A stretch of DNA of 64,000 nt. It comes from Oscillospiraceae bacterium (GTDB taxonomy: Bacteria; Bacillota; Clostridia; Oscillospirales; Oscillospiraceae). The stretch covers positions 1 through 64,000 of the forward strand of contig WRMH01000008.1 of NCBI GenBank assembly GCA_009777235.1, read 5' to 3'. The position numbers were made by a program, and so were the translations under genes. Positions 23,785-35,143 of this stretch are shown piece by piece (position 1 is the first letter of the stretch; each line of letters begins with the position of its first letter). The notes beneath the pieces are model-generated. The model made no database searches and had not been told where the DNA came from. It was given only the letters and a program-made list of their open reading frames with translations.

Positions 23785-26148
23785 CTAAACCTTTTTCATG
23801 TATTGCGCGGCGGTTTTCAAAAGCAGTTGCTTTGTTCCATGCCCGTCAAAGACTATTTCAAGCAATGCGTCATTGCCCGCCGGGGTCATTTTTTTTATGA
23901 CGCCTTTCCCGAATACATTGTGTTCCACACTATCCCCTTCGCTATAATCCGATAAAGCGGCGATTTTTGATGTGTTTTTCGGTGCGTAAAAATCCATTTT
24001 TGCGCCCTGCTCAACATCTCGCGGCGCGTAACGCTTTGTGTGGCGCGGCTCGTTTCGCCCCGCGCCTTGCATTTGATTTTGCTCATGGTACATTCCCGGT
24101 TTATAACGCCCGTAATGAGAGTATGTATGGCGGCTGCCAATATCATCCGCGTCCGCGTAAAATCCGTGTGTATCTGTATCGTACACATCAAAATCATGCA
24201 CGTCAACATTGCCCTGCGCTATCTCGCCGACAAACCGCGACGTGCTTGAAGCATTCGTTTTGCCAAATATCATGCGGCGCCGGGCGCACGTAAAATACAG
24301 CCTCTTCATGGCACGCGTCATGGCGACATAACATAAGCGCCGCTCCTCTTCCATCTCCGGCAGGTCTCCGATAGCCCGTATTCCCGGAAAAATGCCTTCT
24401 TCCGCCCCGGCTATAAACACGGTATCAAACTCCAGCCCCTTCGCGCTGTGCATCGTCATCATGAAAACTTTGTCGCCGCTTTGGTCGTCACGGTCAAGGT
24501 CTGTATATAGCGCCGTTTCATTTAAAAAGTCGCCGAGCGAGCCGCCGCCGCCGCTGTCCATCAAAAACGCGATAATATTTGTCTTGAGCTCGCGGACGTT
24601 TTCTATTCGCGACAAACTTTCATCCGTATTCTTCTCCTGGAGCATTTTTATATAGCCCGTTTGCCGTAAAAGTTCATCATAAAGCTCATCTAACGGATTG
24701 TTTGCGGAAAATTTATGAAGCTCTCCAATCATATCGGCAAACTTCACGAGTTTTGCCGCCGCGTTTTTTACATTTTCATATCTATACGCCTGATATATCG
24801 CGTCAAATATTGATATTCCAAGCTCTGCGCCGATTGCGGCAAGCCTTTCTACGGTTGTGTCTCCGATACCTCGCGCCGGATTATTGATGATACGCAGTAA
24901 GCGCACATCATCGTTTGGATTATGTATCACGCAAAGGTACGCCAGCATATCTTTTATTTCCGCTCGCTCATAAAATCCAGTGCCGCCGTAGACGCGATAA
25001 GGTATGCCCGCTCGCTTAAAAGCTGTTTCAAACTGGTTTGACTGCGCGTTCATTCGGTAGAGTATTACATGCTCGCCAAATTTGCGCCCGCCTGAAACGC
25101 TCTTAATAATCTCATCTGCGACAAACTCCGCCTCGGCGCGTTCATCGGCGATTATTTTTAGTATCGGTTTATCGCCCGCGTCATTTTTGGTCCAAAGGGT
25201 CTTTCCTTTTCTGCCGCGATTGTTGCGTATGACATCGTTTGCGGCGTTTAAGATGGCGGCTGTTGAGCGGTAATTTTGCTCAAGCCTTATAATTCTGGCA
25301 TTTTTGAAACGCTTTTCAAAGCTCAAAATATTCTCGATCGTCGCCCCGCGAAACTTGTATATGCTCTGGTCATCATCTCCGACAACGCAAATATTGCCGT
25401 GCATCCCCGCAAACGCCTCCGTCAGGCAATATTGAAGATTATTTGTGTCTTGGTATTCATCAACCAGCACATACCTGAACCTGTTTTGGTAATGCCGCAA
25501 AACGTCAGGCCGCTCGCGCAAAAGCCGGACGGTCAATAATATCAAATCATCAAAATCGAGAGCGTTTGAGCTCTTCAATCTTTTTTCATATTCCTCATAC
25601 GCGTATCCGATCATTTTGCGGCGCGGGTCGCCGTCTCTCTTTGCGGCCTGCGTAAAATCTGATGCCAATATCATCTCATCTTTGGCGCGGCTTATATATG
25701 CCAAAACCGTTTTATGCGGGAAGGTTTTTTCGTCAAGCCCCTCGTCTTTGAGGATTCTCTTCATCAGCGCGGCCGTATCTGCCGTATCATAGATTGTAAA
25801 ATTGCTTTCGTAACCAATCTTGTCAATATGCGCTCTGAGTATTCTCGCGCACGCGCTGTGAAACGTACTCGCCCAAACATTCGCCGCTCCGGGTATCTCC
25901 ATACGCCCGAGCCTGTCTTTCATCTCTCCTGCCGCTTTGTTCGTAAATGTTATCGCTATTATATTGTATGGGTCTACGCCTTTGTTTACTATCAGGCTGG
26001 CTATACGGCTGATAAGCACGGTGGTTTTGCCGCTTCCCGCCCCCGCCAAAAGCAGCAATGGCCCGTCTGCGGCTTTGACCGCTTCCCTTTGCATATCGTT
26101 TAAATGTGTAAGATTTGTATCAAAATCATATGCGGTATCTTGCTTCAT
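23785..26148 (-). CDS. pcrA: ATP-dependent DNA helicase PcrA/UvrD
   Basis: 787 aa superfamily 1A 3'-5' helicase. Motifs in order: I AGAGSGKTTVLISRI, Ia ITFTNKAAGEM, II VDEYQDTN, III VVGDDDQSIYKFRGA, IV LEQNYRST, V TMHSAKGLEFDTVFIAG, VI EEERRLCYVAMTRA. A C-terminal Tudor-like domain (SDYSEGDSVEHNVFGKGVI) binds RNA polymerase in known PcrA proteins. Length is somewhat above the usual 720-750 because of a charged linker before this domain. ATG 26148 has only AAGAAG upstream. It works in repair and transcription-coupled processes. Confidence 0.97.
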   Translation of the reverse strand: MKQDTAYDFDTNLTHLNDMQREAVKAADGPLLLLAGAGSGKTTVLISRIASLIVNKGVDPYNIIAITFTNKAAGEMKDRLGRMEIPGAANVWASTFHSACARILRAHIDKIGYESNFTIYDTADTAALMKRILKDEGLDEKTFPHKTVLAYISRAKDEMILASDFTQAAKRDGDPRRKMIGYAYEEYEKRLKSSNALDFDDLILLTVRLLRERPDVLRHYQNRFRYVLVDEYQDTNNLQYCLTEAFAGMHGNICVVGDDDQSIYKFRGATIENILSFEKRFKNARIIRLEQNYRSTAAILNAANDVIRNNRGRKGKTLWTKNDAGDKPILKIIADERAEAEFVADEIIKSVSGGRKFGEHVILYRMNAQSNQFETAFKRAGIPYRVYGGTGFYERAEIKDMLAYLCVIHNPNDDVRLLRIINNPARGIGDTTVERLAAIGAELGISIFDAIYQAYRYENVKNAAAKLVKFADMIGELHKFSANNPLDELYDELLRQTGYIKMLQEKNTDESLSRIENVRELKTNIIAFLMDSGGGGSLGDFLNETALYTDLDRDDQSGDKVFMMTMHSAKGLEFDTVFIAGAEEGIFPGIRAIGDLPEMEEERRLCYVAMTRAMKRLYFTCARRRMIFGKTNASSTSRFVGEIAQGNVDVHDFDVYDTDTHGFYADADDIGSRHTYSHYGRYKPGMYHEQNQMQGAGRNEPRHTKRYAPRDVEQGAKMDFYAPKNTSKIAALSDYSEGDSVEHNVFGKGVIKKMTPAGNDALLEIVFDGHGTKQLLLKTAAQYMKKV

Positions 26149-26437
26149 ATAACTTGCGCTTCTTTGCCAATGACCCGAAAGGCTCTTGACACGGCTCTCT
26201 CTTTAGTGTTGATTATCTGATTATACTATATTTTTGTCTATACGACAAATGGGAGCCGACGCTCCCATTTGTCAAAAACAGATTATGAGGATAATAAAAT
26301 GAAAAAGATACAATAGCAACCCTGCACCGTTATAATACCTATTATATATTAAGTATTCTACACCTAAATATTACAAAAGTATTAAATATCAAAAAAAATT
26401 TTTTATTTTTCACAAATACCGACTTTTCTATTGCAAG
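26149..26437. other. Gap with a 13-bp perfect hairpin
   Basis: GACAAATGGGAGC (26244-26256) and GCTCCCATTTGTC (26261-26273) form a perfect stem with a 4-nt loop. Neither strand shows a U-run after it, so it is not a standard terminator. It lies 96 nt upstream of pcrA and past the GNAT gene. The remainder (26280-26437) is very A/T-rich with no gene. Confidence 0.6.
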
Positions 26438-27352
26438 TTAGTCAAACGCTATTCCATACCAAGCATTTTCGTCGGGCGCGAAATCACCGTCTGCCGAAAG
26501 CATACCAAAACCGCGTTTTTTCCGGTGCGCGGCATATTTTGAGTCCAAAAACGTATTTACCGGCGCTCTGACAGTTATATTCGCCGAGGGAAACATATTT
26601 GCAATTATCGCTGCAATCTCGTCAGCGTCATCATGCGCCGAAACCAATAGTTCCTTGACATGCACCTCGCCTTGAGACTGCGCTTCTATCACCGCGCATG
26701 AATCGCCGATTTGATACAGTCCCCCGCCAAGCTCGTCGCATAATAATTTTTGATACGTCGCGCCGCGCACATTGTATCTTATATGCGGTCTCTTTATTAA
26801 GAGCCTTTCGCGAAAGTTAATATATTCAGTCGGCAAGAGTGCGACCGGCTCATGGGGCATTTTATCTCTGCTGATTTGCGGCCCGTCGTTTTTTCCGGCG
26901 GCAGGATTTGCCGGTATGACCGTCTCATCTATATAAAAGTACTCGCGCAATTTAGTATTTTTCGCATAATACTCAAAAAGCCCGTTTTCTGTCGGGCAAA
27001 GAATCACAGCCCGATACCCCAAAGAGTGCGCGGTCTCAATCAGCTTATTTGTGACCGCCGCGCCATATCCCCTGCCCCTGTGTTCAAAAAGCGTTGCTAT
27101 GCCATAGAGCATTGCGCACGGCACAAAAGACCCGCCGCGCACAAAATCACCCACGGGAATAAGAAACCCCATAGATACCGGGCTGCCGCTCGACTCGGAT
27201 ACTATCGCGTGTTCCGTACCGGAAAACAGTGTAAAAAATGAATCCTCGCCATCCTTGCCGAATACCGTTTTGTAAATATCCCGCAAAACAGATATCTCGC
27301 CCGCATACGGTTTTCGCGCGGCAATATCTTCACGCCTTGCTGTGTCGCTCAT
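26438..27352 (-). CDS. GNAT-family acetyltransferase with C-terminal extension
   Basis: 304 aa protein. The N-terminal GNAT domain (about 15-135) has the CoA loop IATLFEHRGRGYGAAVTNKL and the following GYRAVILCPTENGLFEYYAK. The C-terminal half is like the second, GNAT-fold or SCP2-like half of Eis-type acetyltransferases. Start ATG 27352. It follows the uracil-DNA glycosylase by 30 nt in the same direction. Confidence 0.85.
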   Translation of the reverse strand: MSDTARREDIAARKPYAGEISVLRDIYKTVFGKDGEDSFFTLFSGTEHAIVSESSGSPVSMGFLIPVGDFVRGGSFVPCAMLYGIATLFEHRGRGYGAAVTNKLIETAHSLGYRAVILCPTENGLFEYYAKNTKLREYFYIDETVIPANPAAGKNDGPQISRDKMPHEPVALLPTEYINFRERLLIKRPHIRYNVRGATYQKLLCDELGGGLYQIGDSCAVIEAQSQGEVHVKELLVSAHDDADEIAAIIANMFPSANITVRAPVNTFLDSKYAAHRKKRGFGMLSADGDFAPDENAWYGIAFD

Positions 27353-27382
27353 TTTGCTTTACCGCCATCTTCGTTGCCGAGC

Positions 27383-27958
27383 CTAAGAGCCCGGCGCTTG
27401 CTCCTGCAATTTTTTTGCCATCCGCTCAAGTTCTTTTAAGTCCGCAAATGTGCCGGGTCTTTTGTGTACGTCGCGCAAAAGCGCCGCCGGGTGATAAATG
27501 GCCATATAGCGTATGCCGTCTTTATCATACCATTTGCCGTGATCTCGCGTTATTTTAAACTCCGGGTCAATCATCGAGGTAGCCGCTATTCTGCCGAGGC
27601 AAACTATTATCCGGGGTTTTAAAAGCTCAATTTGCGCATAAATCCAGTCGGCGCACGCTTCTCTTTCTCCCGGCAGCGGGTCGCGGTTTGCGGGCGGGCG
27701 GCATTTGACAATGTTCGCTATATAAATGTTCTTCTCCCGCGAGAGCCCGATAATTTTCAGCATATCGTCAAGGAGCTTGCCCGCACGGCCAACGAACGGC
27801 TCTCCTTTCAAATCCTCATTTTCTCCCGGCCCTTCTCCGATAAAAAGTATTTGCGCGGCCGGGTTTCCGACTCCAAATACAACATTTGTCCGTGTTTTGG
27901 ATAGCTCGCATTTTGAACATTCACGGCATTTTTCCTCAAGCTGGGTCCACTTTTGCAT
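27383..27958 (-). CDS. Family 4 uracil-DNA glycosylase
   Basis: 191 aa 4Fe-4S uracil-DNA glycosylase. It starts with the cluster-binding [19 protein letters not shown], then the active-site loop [20 protein letters not shown], further cluster Cys in [12 protein letters not shown] and EREACADW, and the motif [10 protein letters not shown] with the catalytic His. It excises uracil from DNA. Divergent from the ATP synthase operon; the 131-nt gap holds the atp promoter. Confidence 0.96.
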   Translation of the reverse strand: MQKWTQLEEKCRECSKCELSKTRTNVVFGVGNPAAQILFIGEGPGENEDLKGEPFVGRAGKLLDDMLKIIGLSREKNIYIANIVKCRPPANRDPLPGEREACADWIYAQIELLKPRIIVCLGRIAATSMIDPEFKITRDHGKWYDKDGIRYMAIYHPAALLRDVHKRPGTFADLKELERMAKKLQEQAPGS

Positions 27959-28019
27959 ATCAACCTCATTTTTAAGATAGTTTATAGTTAAATTTTAGTA
28001 TATCATATGTATTTTTTTG

Positions 28020-28048
28020 TTGCAAACCGCATTATTTTGTGTTACCAT
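28020..28048 (+). promoter_or_regulatory. Promoter of atpZ-atpI
   Basis: TTGCAA (28020-28025), 17-bp spacer, TACCAT (28043-28048). The first gene starts 42 nt past the -10. Confidence 0.6.
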
Positions 28049-28089
28049 GATTTGGACGCAACTATATACTGCGCTTTAGGAGGCGCCAA

Positions 28090-28311
28090 ATGGCTCGCAA
28101 AAGCAAAATCGGTTCAGGAGACTTCGTAAAAGCGCTCGGTTTGCTCTCTCAAATCGCCATTACAATTATCGCGTGCATTGCTCTGGGAATACTCATTGGT
28201 TGGCTTCTTGACAGATGGCTCGGCACATCCCCTTGGCTTATGATGGTGTGTATATTCCTCGGAATGGGCGCGGCGCTAAAATCAATTTTTGATTTCTCGA
28301 AAAGGATTTGA
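28090..28311 (+). CDS. atpZ: AtpZ/AtpI-family small membrane protein
   Basis: 73 aa protein with two membrane helices (ALGLLSQIAITIIACIALGI and a second ending KSIFDFSKRI) and the GWLLDRWLGTSPW turn of the AtpZ family. It lies first in ATP synthase operons of Firmicutes and is linked to c-ring assembly or Mg2+/Ca2+ transport. ATG 28090 follows AGGAGG by 6 nt. It overlaps no other gene; atpI starts 2 nt past its stop. Confidence 0.9.
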   Translation: MARKSKIGSGDFVKALGLLSQIAITIIACIALGILIGWLLDRWLGTSPWLMMVCIFLGMGAALKSIFDFSKRI

Positions 28312-28313
28312 CT

Positions 28314-28823
28314 ATGCTCGAGACCCTGCCTGCAAAAAAAATAATCCAAATGATAACGCTTACGGCAGGCGTGATGATGGCCGCAGGTGTGGTATATTAT
28401 ATCTTGACGGCAAATATATATGAAGCCCTCCCCTTTGCCGTCGGGGTAGCCGCGACGGCGGCCTTAAATATCCTCAAAATGAAAATGCTCGCCCGCAGCG
28501 TCAGAAAAGCTCTTGAGATGGACGACCCCAACAGAGGAAAATATTACGCTGTCGGTATGTATATGCTCAGATATTTTCTTACCGGCGCGGTGCTTGTCGC
28601 AATAGGACTATTGCATGTATATCTCGAAAACCCTCGCATAATAAGCATTTGGGGGGCACTCTTCGGCCTTTTCACCATGCAGATCGCAATCTTCATATCA
28701 AGGCCGTCCAAACTTATTGATACCACATCGCAGTACGACCCGATACCGTATGACGACGAAGATGACGGCAATGACGATGACAACGATAAAGACGCAAAAG
28801 ACAACAACAGCGGCAATGAATAG
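28314..28823 (+). CDS. atpI: ATP synthase subunit I
   Basis: 169 aa membrane protein with four helices in residues 14-125, as in AtpI/ATP synthase I, which helps c-ring assembly. The last 25 residues are a run of Asp, Asn and Lys (YDDEDDGNDDDNDKDAKDN), an unusual acidic tail. ATG 28314 follows AAAGGA by 7 nt. A separate strong promoter follows for atpB. Confidence 0.88.
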   Translation: MLETLPAKKIIQMITLTAGVMMAAGVVYYILTANIYEALPFAVGVAATAALNILKMKMLARSVRKALEMDDPNRGKYYAVGMYMLRYFLTGAVLVAIGLLHVYLENPRIISIWGALFGLFTMQIAIFISRPSKLIDTTSQYDPIPYDDEDDGNDDDNDKDAKDNNSGNE

Positions 28824-28851
28824 ATAATAAGATAGATAGCGTAATTAAATA

Positions 28852-28880
28852 TTGACAATATTTAACATATAATGTATACT
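28852..28880 (+). promoter_or_regulatory. Internal promoter upstream of atpB
   Basis: TTGACA (28852-28857), 17-bp spacer, TATACT (28875-28880): near-consensus. It would let the eight enzyme genes be transcribed apart from atpZ-atpI. Confidence 0.85.
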
Positions 28881-28955
28881 CATCGGTGGTCGTTTCTACA
28901 AAACGAACAGATTTCATAATCATATCATCAAAAACTTCAAAGGAAACGGTATATT

Positions 28956-29648
28956 TTGGAATTAGACATTAAAAACTATGCTATCTTGCGTCTTGGCGGA
29001 ATAGAGATTTGGATAACCGACACCATTGTTTCCACATGGATAATTATGGGCGTCCTCATCGTTTTCGCTATTTTCGTACGCATAAAAATACATAAATTCA
29101 AAGAAATCCCGACAGGCTTTCAAAATGTAGTTGAGGCTCTCGTAGAAATGTTTGACAACTACCTGGTGAGCAATGTCGGACCAAAGCTCATGTACCTCGG
29201 ACCTTGGTTCTTTACGGTCTTTGCGTTTGTGCTCCTTTCAAATCTCAGCGGCATTATTCCCGGCCTGCGCCCGCCCACGGCAGACTGGGCAATGACGCTC
29301 GGCATAGCTTTAGTGACCTTTACGCTGATTCAAATCATGGGCTTTAGGTATAGAAAACTCGCCTATTTAAAGAGCTTTGTGGAGCCGATATTCCTTTTTC
29401 TGCCAATAAACCTTATCGGCGAAATAGCGCGGCCCATATCGCTCAGCTTCCGTCTTTTCGGCAACATACTGGCTGGTCTTGTCATGATGTCGCTCATCTA
29501 TGCCATGGTGCCTATCGTTTTTAAATTTGTATTTCCCGCGGCTCTCCACGCGTTTTTCGATATTTTTGCCGGAGCTTTGCAAGCGTTTATCTTTACCACC
29601 CTTAGCATGACCTTTGTCGCAAACACCGCCGCTTTGTCCGACGAATAA
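28956..29648 (+). CDS. atpB: ATP synthase F0 subunit a
   Basis: 230 aa subunit a. Hydrophobic helices with the essential Arg in the fourth (LIGEIARPISLSFRLFGNIL; the R of SFRLFGN) and a last helix ALQAFIFTTLSMTFVANTA. It forms the ion half-channels next to the c-ring. The start is TTG 28956 after AAGGAAA; no ATG is near. Confidence 0.97.
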   Translation: MELDIKNYAILRLGGIEIWITDTIVSTWIIMGVLIVFAIFVRIKIHKFKEIPTGFQNVVEALVEMFDNYLVSNVGPKLMYLGPWFFTVFAFVLLSNLSGIIPGLRPPTADWAMTLGIALVTFTLIQIMGFRYRKLAYLKSFVEPIFLFLPINLIGEIARPISLSFRLFGNILAGLVMMSLIYAMVPIVFKFVFPAALHAFFDIFAGALQAFIFTTLSMTFVANTAALSDE

Positions 29649-29748
29649 ATACAAAACAGCCTCAAACGCTGTCCGGGCAAAACCATAAAATAGCGCAATT
29701 TACATTTACGATACTAACACATCACATAACAAATCGGAGGAATAATCA

Positions 29749-30042
29749 ATGGGTATGGAAAGTTTGGCCACAGTTATTGCCGCAGCGCAATATGCAGCAG
29801 CACTCGCAGTATTTGCCGGTATGCTGTGCGCTATCGGACAAGGTAACATCGCCGCTAAAGCGATCGAGTCTATGGCGCGTCAGCCTGAAGCAAGAGGCTC
29901 TATCAGTACATCAATGATCATCGGTCTTGCTATGGCCGAGACAGTCGGTATTTACGGACTCGTCGTATCAATGCTTCTCTTGTTCGTCAATCCGCTGCTC
30001 GACAGGTTTGTCACAATGGCGCAAACATTAGGTCTTAGTTAG
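29749..30042 (+). CDS. atpE: ATP synthase F0 subunit c
   Basis: 97 aa two-helix c subunit. Helix 1 has IGQGNIAAKAIE, the loop is ARQPEA and helix 2 holds the ion-binding AMAETVGIYGLV. Gln31, Glu64, Thr65 and Tyr69 occupy the places of the Na+ ligands known from Na+-dependent rings (Q32, E65, S66, Y70 in Ilyobacter). ATG 29749 follows GGAGG by 9 nt. Confidence 0.98.
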   Translation: MGMESLATVIAAAQYAAALAVFAGMLCAIGQGNIAAKAIESMARQPEARGSISTSMIIGLAMAETVGIYGLVVSMLLLFVNPLLDRFVTMAQTLGLS

Positions 30043-30075
30043 AACGACTATTAACGAAAGGAATGAGCGCAGATT

Positions 30076-30636
30076 ATGGATTTCATAGTCGTTCTTTCTA
30101 ATATTGCCGAGGAGCTGCCCCCCGGGCGCGTCTTTGGCATGGATGGGCAGCTATTTATACAAACGGCAGCCGCTATCTTCAATGTCCTGCTGCTCTCCGG
30201 CATATTGGCATTTTTGCTCTATAAGCCGGTGCGGAATGTCTTGCAAAAACGCACTAATAGAATCGAAGGGCAGCTTTTGCAGGCGGAAGAGGAAATGCAG
30301 CGCGCGTCGGAGCTTAGGCAAGAATACGAAAAGAAGCTCGAGGATATCGAATCAGAGCGCGAGGATATCCTTGCGCAGGCTCGCAAATACGCGGCCGACT
30401 CAAGCCGGCGCATTATTGCCGAAGCCAAACAGGAAGCTGATTCTCTCAGGGATCGCGCGGCGCAAACAGTCAAGCTGGAGTGGGAACGTGCCGAAAGCGA
30501 TATGCGCGCAACCATTGTTGACGTGTCCGCGCAAATGGCGGAGAAGTTCGTGACGCTTGCCATCAATCGTGAAACGCACGATAGGCTCTTTGATGAAACC
30601 TTATCCGACTTGGAGGGTATGACATGGAGAGATTAA
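30076..30636 (+). CDS. atpF: ATP synthase F0 subunit b
   Basis: 186 aa peripheral stalk subunit. One membrane helix (about 33-52; FNVLLLSGILAFLLYKPV) precedes a long charged coiled coil (LLQAEEEMQRASELRQEYEK and on). ATG 30076. Overlaps atpH by 13 nt. Confidence 0.97.
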   Translation: MDFIVVLSNIAEELPPGRVFGMDGQLFIQTAAAIFNVLLLSGILAFLLYKPVRNVLQKRTNRIEGQLLQAEEEMQRASELRQEYEKKLEDIESEREDILAQARKYAADSSRRIIAEAKQEADSLRDRAAQTVKLEWERAESDMRATIVDVSAQMAEKFVTLAINRETHDRLFDETLSDLEGMTWRD

Positions 30637-31163
30637 GCGTTCTCTATGCCTCCTCTTTATACGATTTGGCCGTGCAAAAAAATGCAGTCGAAGACTTCTT
30701 CGTTCAGGCAAAGATGTGCCGCCTGGCTTTGCAGACGCAAGATTGCGAGCGTATGCTCCTGCATCCGCAGATCACCGCCTCACAAAAACATGAGTTTTTC
30801 AAAAATGCTTTTGCGGGAAAAGTGCACGACGATATACTTGGCTTTTTGTATTTAACCGCGGACAAAAACCGCGAAGCGTACTTGATCCCCGCTCTTGATA
30901 AGCTCATAGAAATAATTGAGCGGCACATGAACATAGTAACGGCAAAGGTACTCTCGGCAAGCGAGCTTGACGACGCCCAAACCAAAAGGCTCACGTCAAT
31001 GCTCTCAAAGAAACTCAAAAAAAATGTCAAGCTGTCTTTAAATGTAGACCCTTCCGTTATCGGCGGCCCATATATTTATGCAGATGGCTACTACATAGAC
31101 TGGACAGTCAAAAAAAAGCTGCGTGATTTGGCAGTATACATGAAAGAGGGGTGCGGTGCGTGA
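30624..31163 (+). CDS. atpH: ATP synthase F1 subunit delta
   Basis: 179 aa OSCP-type delta subunit. N-terminal helical bundle ([18 protein letters not shown]) and a C-terminal domain with [20 protein letters not shown], the usual V-D-P-x-x-I-G-G signature. It joins stalk and F1. Its stop overlaps the atpA start by 4 nt (GTGA). Confidence 0.96.
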   Translation: MERLSVLYASSLYDLAVQKNAVEDFFVQAKMCRLALQTQDCERMLLHPQITASQKHEFFKNAFAGKVHDDILGFLYLTADKNREAYLIPALDKLIEIIERHMNIVTAKVLSASELDDAQTKRLTSMLSKKLKKNVKLSLNVDPSVIGGPYIYADGYYIDWTVKKKLRDLAVYMKEGCGA

Positions 31164-32665
31164 CTCTCAAACCCGATGAAATTGGTTCGGTAATCAAAAA
31201 ACAGATTCAAGCATACTCGGCAAAGCTCGACGTGTCCGAAGCCGGAAGCGTCATTCAAGTCGGAGACAGTATAGCGCGTGTACACGGGCTCGACAACGTC
31301 ATGAGCGGTGAGCTCTTGGAGTTTTCCAGCGGTGTTTACGGCATTGCTTTCAATCTCGACGAGGACAGCATAGGCGTTGTGCTTCTTGGCGCGGACAACC
31401 TCGTAAGAGAGGGCGAAATTGTCAAGAGGACAAAACGTATCGCCGAAATCCCCGTCGGCGACTGTATGCTCGGCAGGGTTGTTTCTCCCGTCGGAGAGCC
31501 TCTTGACGGTAAAGGGCCTCTCTTACATTCTAAGTCGCGCCAGATTGAGCGTGTCGCGCCCGGCGTCATAGAACGCGCGGAGGTAGACACTCCGTTGCAG
31601 ACGGGCATCAAAGCCATAGACTCTATGATTCCCATCGGGCGCGGACAGCGCGAGCTGATAATCGGCGACCGTCAAACCGGAAAAACCGCGATTTGCATTG
31701 ACACGATCATCAATCAAAAAGGCAAGGGCGTATATTGCATATATGTCGCCATCGGCCAAAAGAACTCCACCGTTGCGCGGCTTGTCAAGATTTTGGAAGA
31801 ATCCGGCGCGATGGAGTTTACGACCATAGTTTGCGCCTCCGCCAGCGATTCGTCTCCAATGCAATACATTGCCCCTTATGCCGGATGCGCGATGGGCGAA
31901 GAATGGATGGAAGAGGGCAAGGATGTGCTCGTCATTTATGACGACCTTTCAAAGCACGCCGTTGCCTACCGGGCACTCAGCCTCTTGCTTCGCAGGCCGC
32001 CCGGGCGCGAAGCCTATCCGGGCGACGTCTTCTATCTGCATTCCCGTCTCCTTGAACGCGCCGCAAAACTCAGCCCCGAGCGCGGCGGCGGCTCTCTGAC
32101 GGCTCTGCCCGTCATCGAAACGCAAGCCGGAGACATATCCGCGTATATCCCCACAAACGTTATTTCGATAACAGACGGTCAGATATACCTTGAGACAGAA
32201 CTCTTCAACAACGGTGTGCGCCCCGCCATCAACCCCGGCTTTTCCGTTTCCCGCGTCGGCGGCGCGGCTCAAATCTCCGCAATGAAGAAGATTTCCGGCC
32301 CGTTGCGTATAGAACTCGCGCAATATCGAGAGCTGGCTTCATTTGCGCAATTCGGTTCCGACCTCAGCCGTGACACGCTCGACCGCCTGAAACACGGCGA
32401 GCGCATAGTGGAAATCCTTAAACAGCCGCAGTACGAGCCGCTCCCGGTCGAGCATCAGGTTCTCTTGCTTTTCCTGCTCACAAACAGATATTTCTCCGGT
32501 CAAAAAGTAGAGAACGTACAGAGAGCTTCACGCGAGTTTCTCTCCTATGTTGAAGAGCAGCACGCGGATATCTGCGAGGAAATAATTAAAACACACGCCG
32601 TTTCCGATGAGCTCAGCGAAAAAATAAAAAAAGCGGCGGAAGATTTCTTCAACCATTTTTCATAG
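31160..32665 (+). CDS. atpA: ATP synthase F1 subunit alpha
   Basis: 501 aa alpha subunit. P-loop [13 protein letters not shown], Walker [17 protein letters not shown], and the C-terminal helical domain are complete. GTG 31160 is chosen because GAGGGG lies 8 nt upstream and it gives the coupled GTGA overlap; a GTG at 31151 would be less well placed. Confidence 0.98.
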   Translation: MTLKPDEIGSVIKKQIQAYSAKLDVSEAGSVIQVGDSIARVHGLDNVMSGELLEFSSGVYGIAFNLDEDSIGVVLLGADNLVREGEIVKRTKRIAEIPVGDCMLGRVVSPVGEPLDGKGPLLHSKSRQIERVAPGVIERAEVDTPLQTGIKAIDSMIPIGRGQRELIIGDRQTGKTAICIDTIINQKGKGVYCIYVAIGQKNSTVARLVKILEESGAMEFTTIVCASASDSSPMQYIAPYAGCAMGEEWMEEGKDVLVIYDDLSKHAVAYRALSLLLRRPPGREAYPGDVFYLHSRLLERAAKLSPERGGGSLTALPVIETQAGDISAYIPTNVISITDGQIYLETELFNNGVRPAINPGFSVSRVGGAAQISAMKKISGPLRIELAQYRELASFAQFGSDLSRDTLDRLKHGERIVEILKQPQYEPLPVEHQVLLLFLLTNRYFSGQKVENVQRASREFLSYVEEQHADICEEIIKTHAVSDELSEKIKKAAEDFFNHFS

Positions 32666-32759
32666 CGACCCGCGCCCTCCCGCAAGATTATTACCCGGGC
32701 AGTCCGATTAGCTCATCGGCCGCATACGCCCAAAACTTCAAAAACCGAGGTTAGCTGAT

Positions 32760-33635
32760 ATGGCTTCGATGAAAGCTATAAAAAAAAGAATAGTCAGTGT
32801 CAACAGCACAAAAAAAATCATGAAAGCCATGAATCTTGTCGCGGCTTCAAAACTGCAAAAAGCGAAGGCCCGGCTTGATGATATACGCCCCATGAGTGCT
32901 GATATAAAAAAGATCATTGATTCCATAAAAAACAGCATTGATTACGAGATGGAAATCCCGTTTACCGAAGAGAGGGAAGTAAAAAACATTGCGTACATAG
33001 TGCTCAGCAGCGACCGAGGTCTTTGCGGCAGTTATAATGCGACCGTATCAAAAGAAGCATATGCCTTTGTGGAATCCAACAGAGACAAGCCCGAGAAAAT
33101 CATAGCGGTCGGCGCAAAAGGGCACGATTACTTCCGGCGGCGCGGGAAAAACATCGTACACAGGTACGACACCGCCTCCGAAGCTACAAGCTACACCGAC
33201 GCCATGGCGCTTGCGACTCTTGTGGCTGATATGTATAAAACCGGACAGGCTGATGAAGTCTATCTCGTATACACGCATTTTGAGTCTGTTTTGGCTCATA
33301 TCCCGAATATTGTCAGGCTACTGCCTCTAAAAATGTCGGCAGACAACATATCCGAATCGGACGCCTCCGGCACATCGGCAATAATGTCATACGACCCGGA
33401 TATTGAAACATTTATAAAACACGCAATCCCCATGTACCTGAACATAACGATTTACAGCGCGATGATCGAATCCTCTGTATGCGAGCAAGCCTCCCGCATG
33501 ACCAGCATGGATTCCGCCACGCGCAACGCTACCGAAATAATTGACGAGCTTACATTAGACTACAACCGCAAGAGGCAGAGCATGATCACGCAAGAGATTA
33601 CGGAAATCGTCAGCGGCGCAAATGCGCTGCAATGA
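32760..33635 (+). CDS. atpG: ATP synthase F1 subunit gamma
   Basis: 291 aa gamma subunit. N-terminal helix MKAIKKRIVSVNSTKKIMKA, core SSDRGLCGSYNATVSK, and the C-terminal helix ATRNATEIIDELTLDYNRKR. It is the rotating shaft. ATG 32760 follows GAGG by 9 nt. Confidence 0.97.
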   Translation: MASMKAIKKRIVSVNSTKKIMKAMNLVAASKLQKAKARLDDIRPMSADIKKIIDSIKNSIDYEMEIPFTEEREVKNIAYIVLSSDRGLCGSYNATVSKEAYAFVESNRDKPEKIIAVGAKGHDYFRRRGKNIVHRYDTASEATSYTDAMALATLVADMYKTGQADEVYLVYTHFESVLAHIPNIVRLLPLKMSADNISESDASGTSAIMSYDPDIETFIKHAIPMYLNITIYSAMIESSVCEQASRMTSMDSATRNATEIIDELTLDYNRKRQSMITQEITEIVSGANALQ

Positions 33636-33654
33636 GCAAAACCTTAGTAAATAA

Positions 33655-35079
<1,425 letters not shown>

Positions 35080-35143
35080 GGGTCTTACATTCATGCAGTG
35101 AAAGTATCTCATTTTCTCACGTATAATAGGAGATTTAAGCTAA

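Noticed and set aside
26297-26314. Five-codon frame with a good ribosome-binding site
   Set aside because: Too short and without context to be called a leader peptide.
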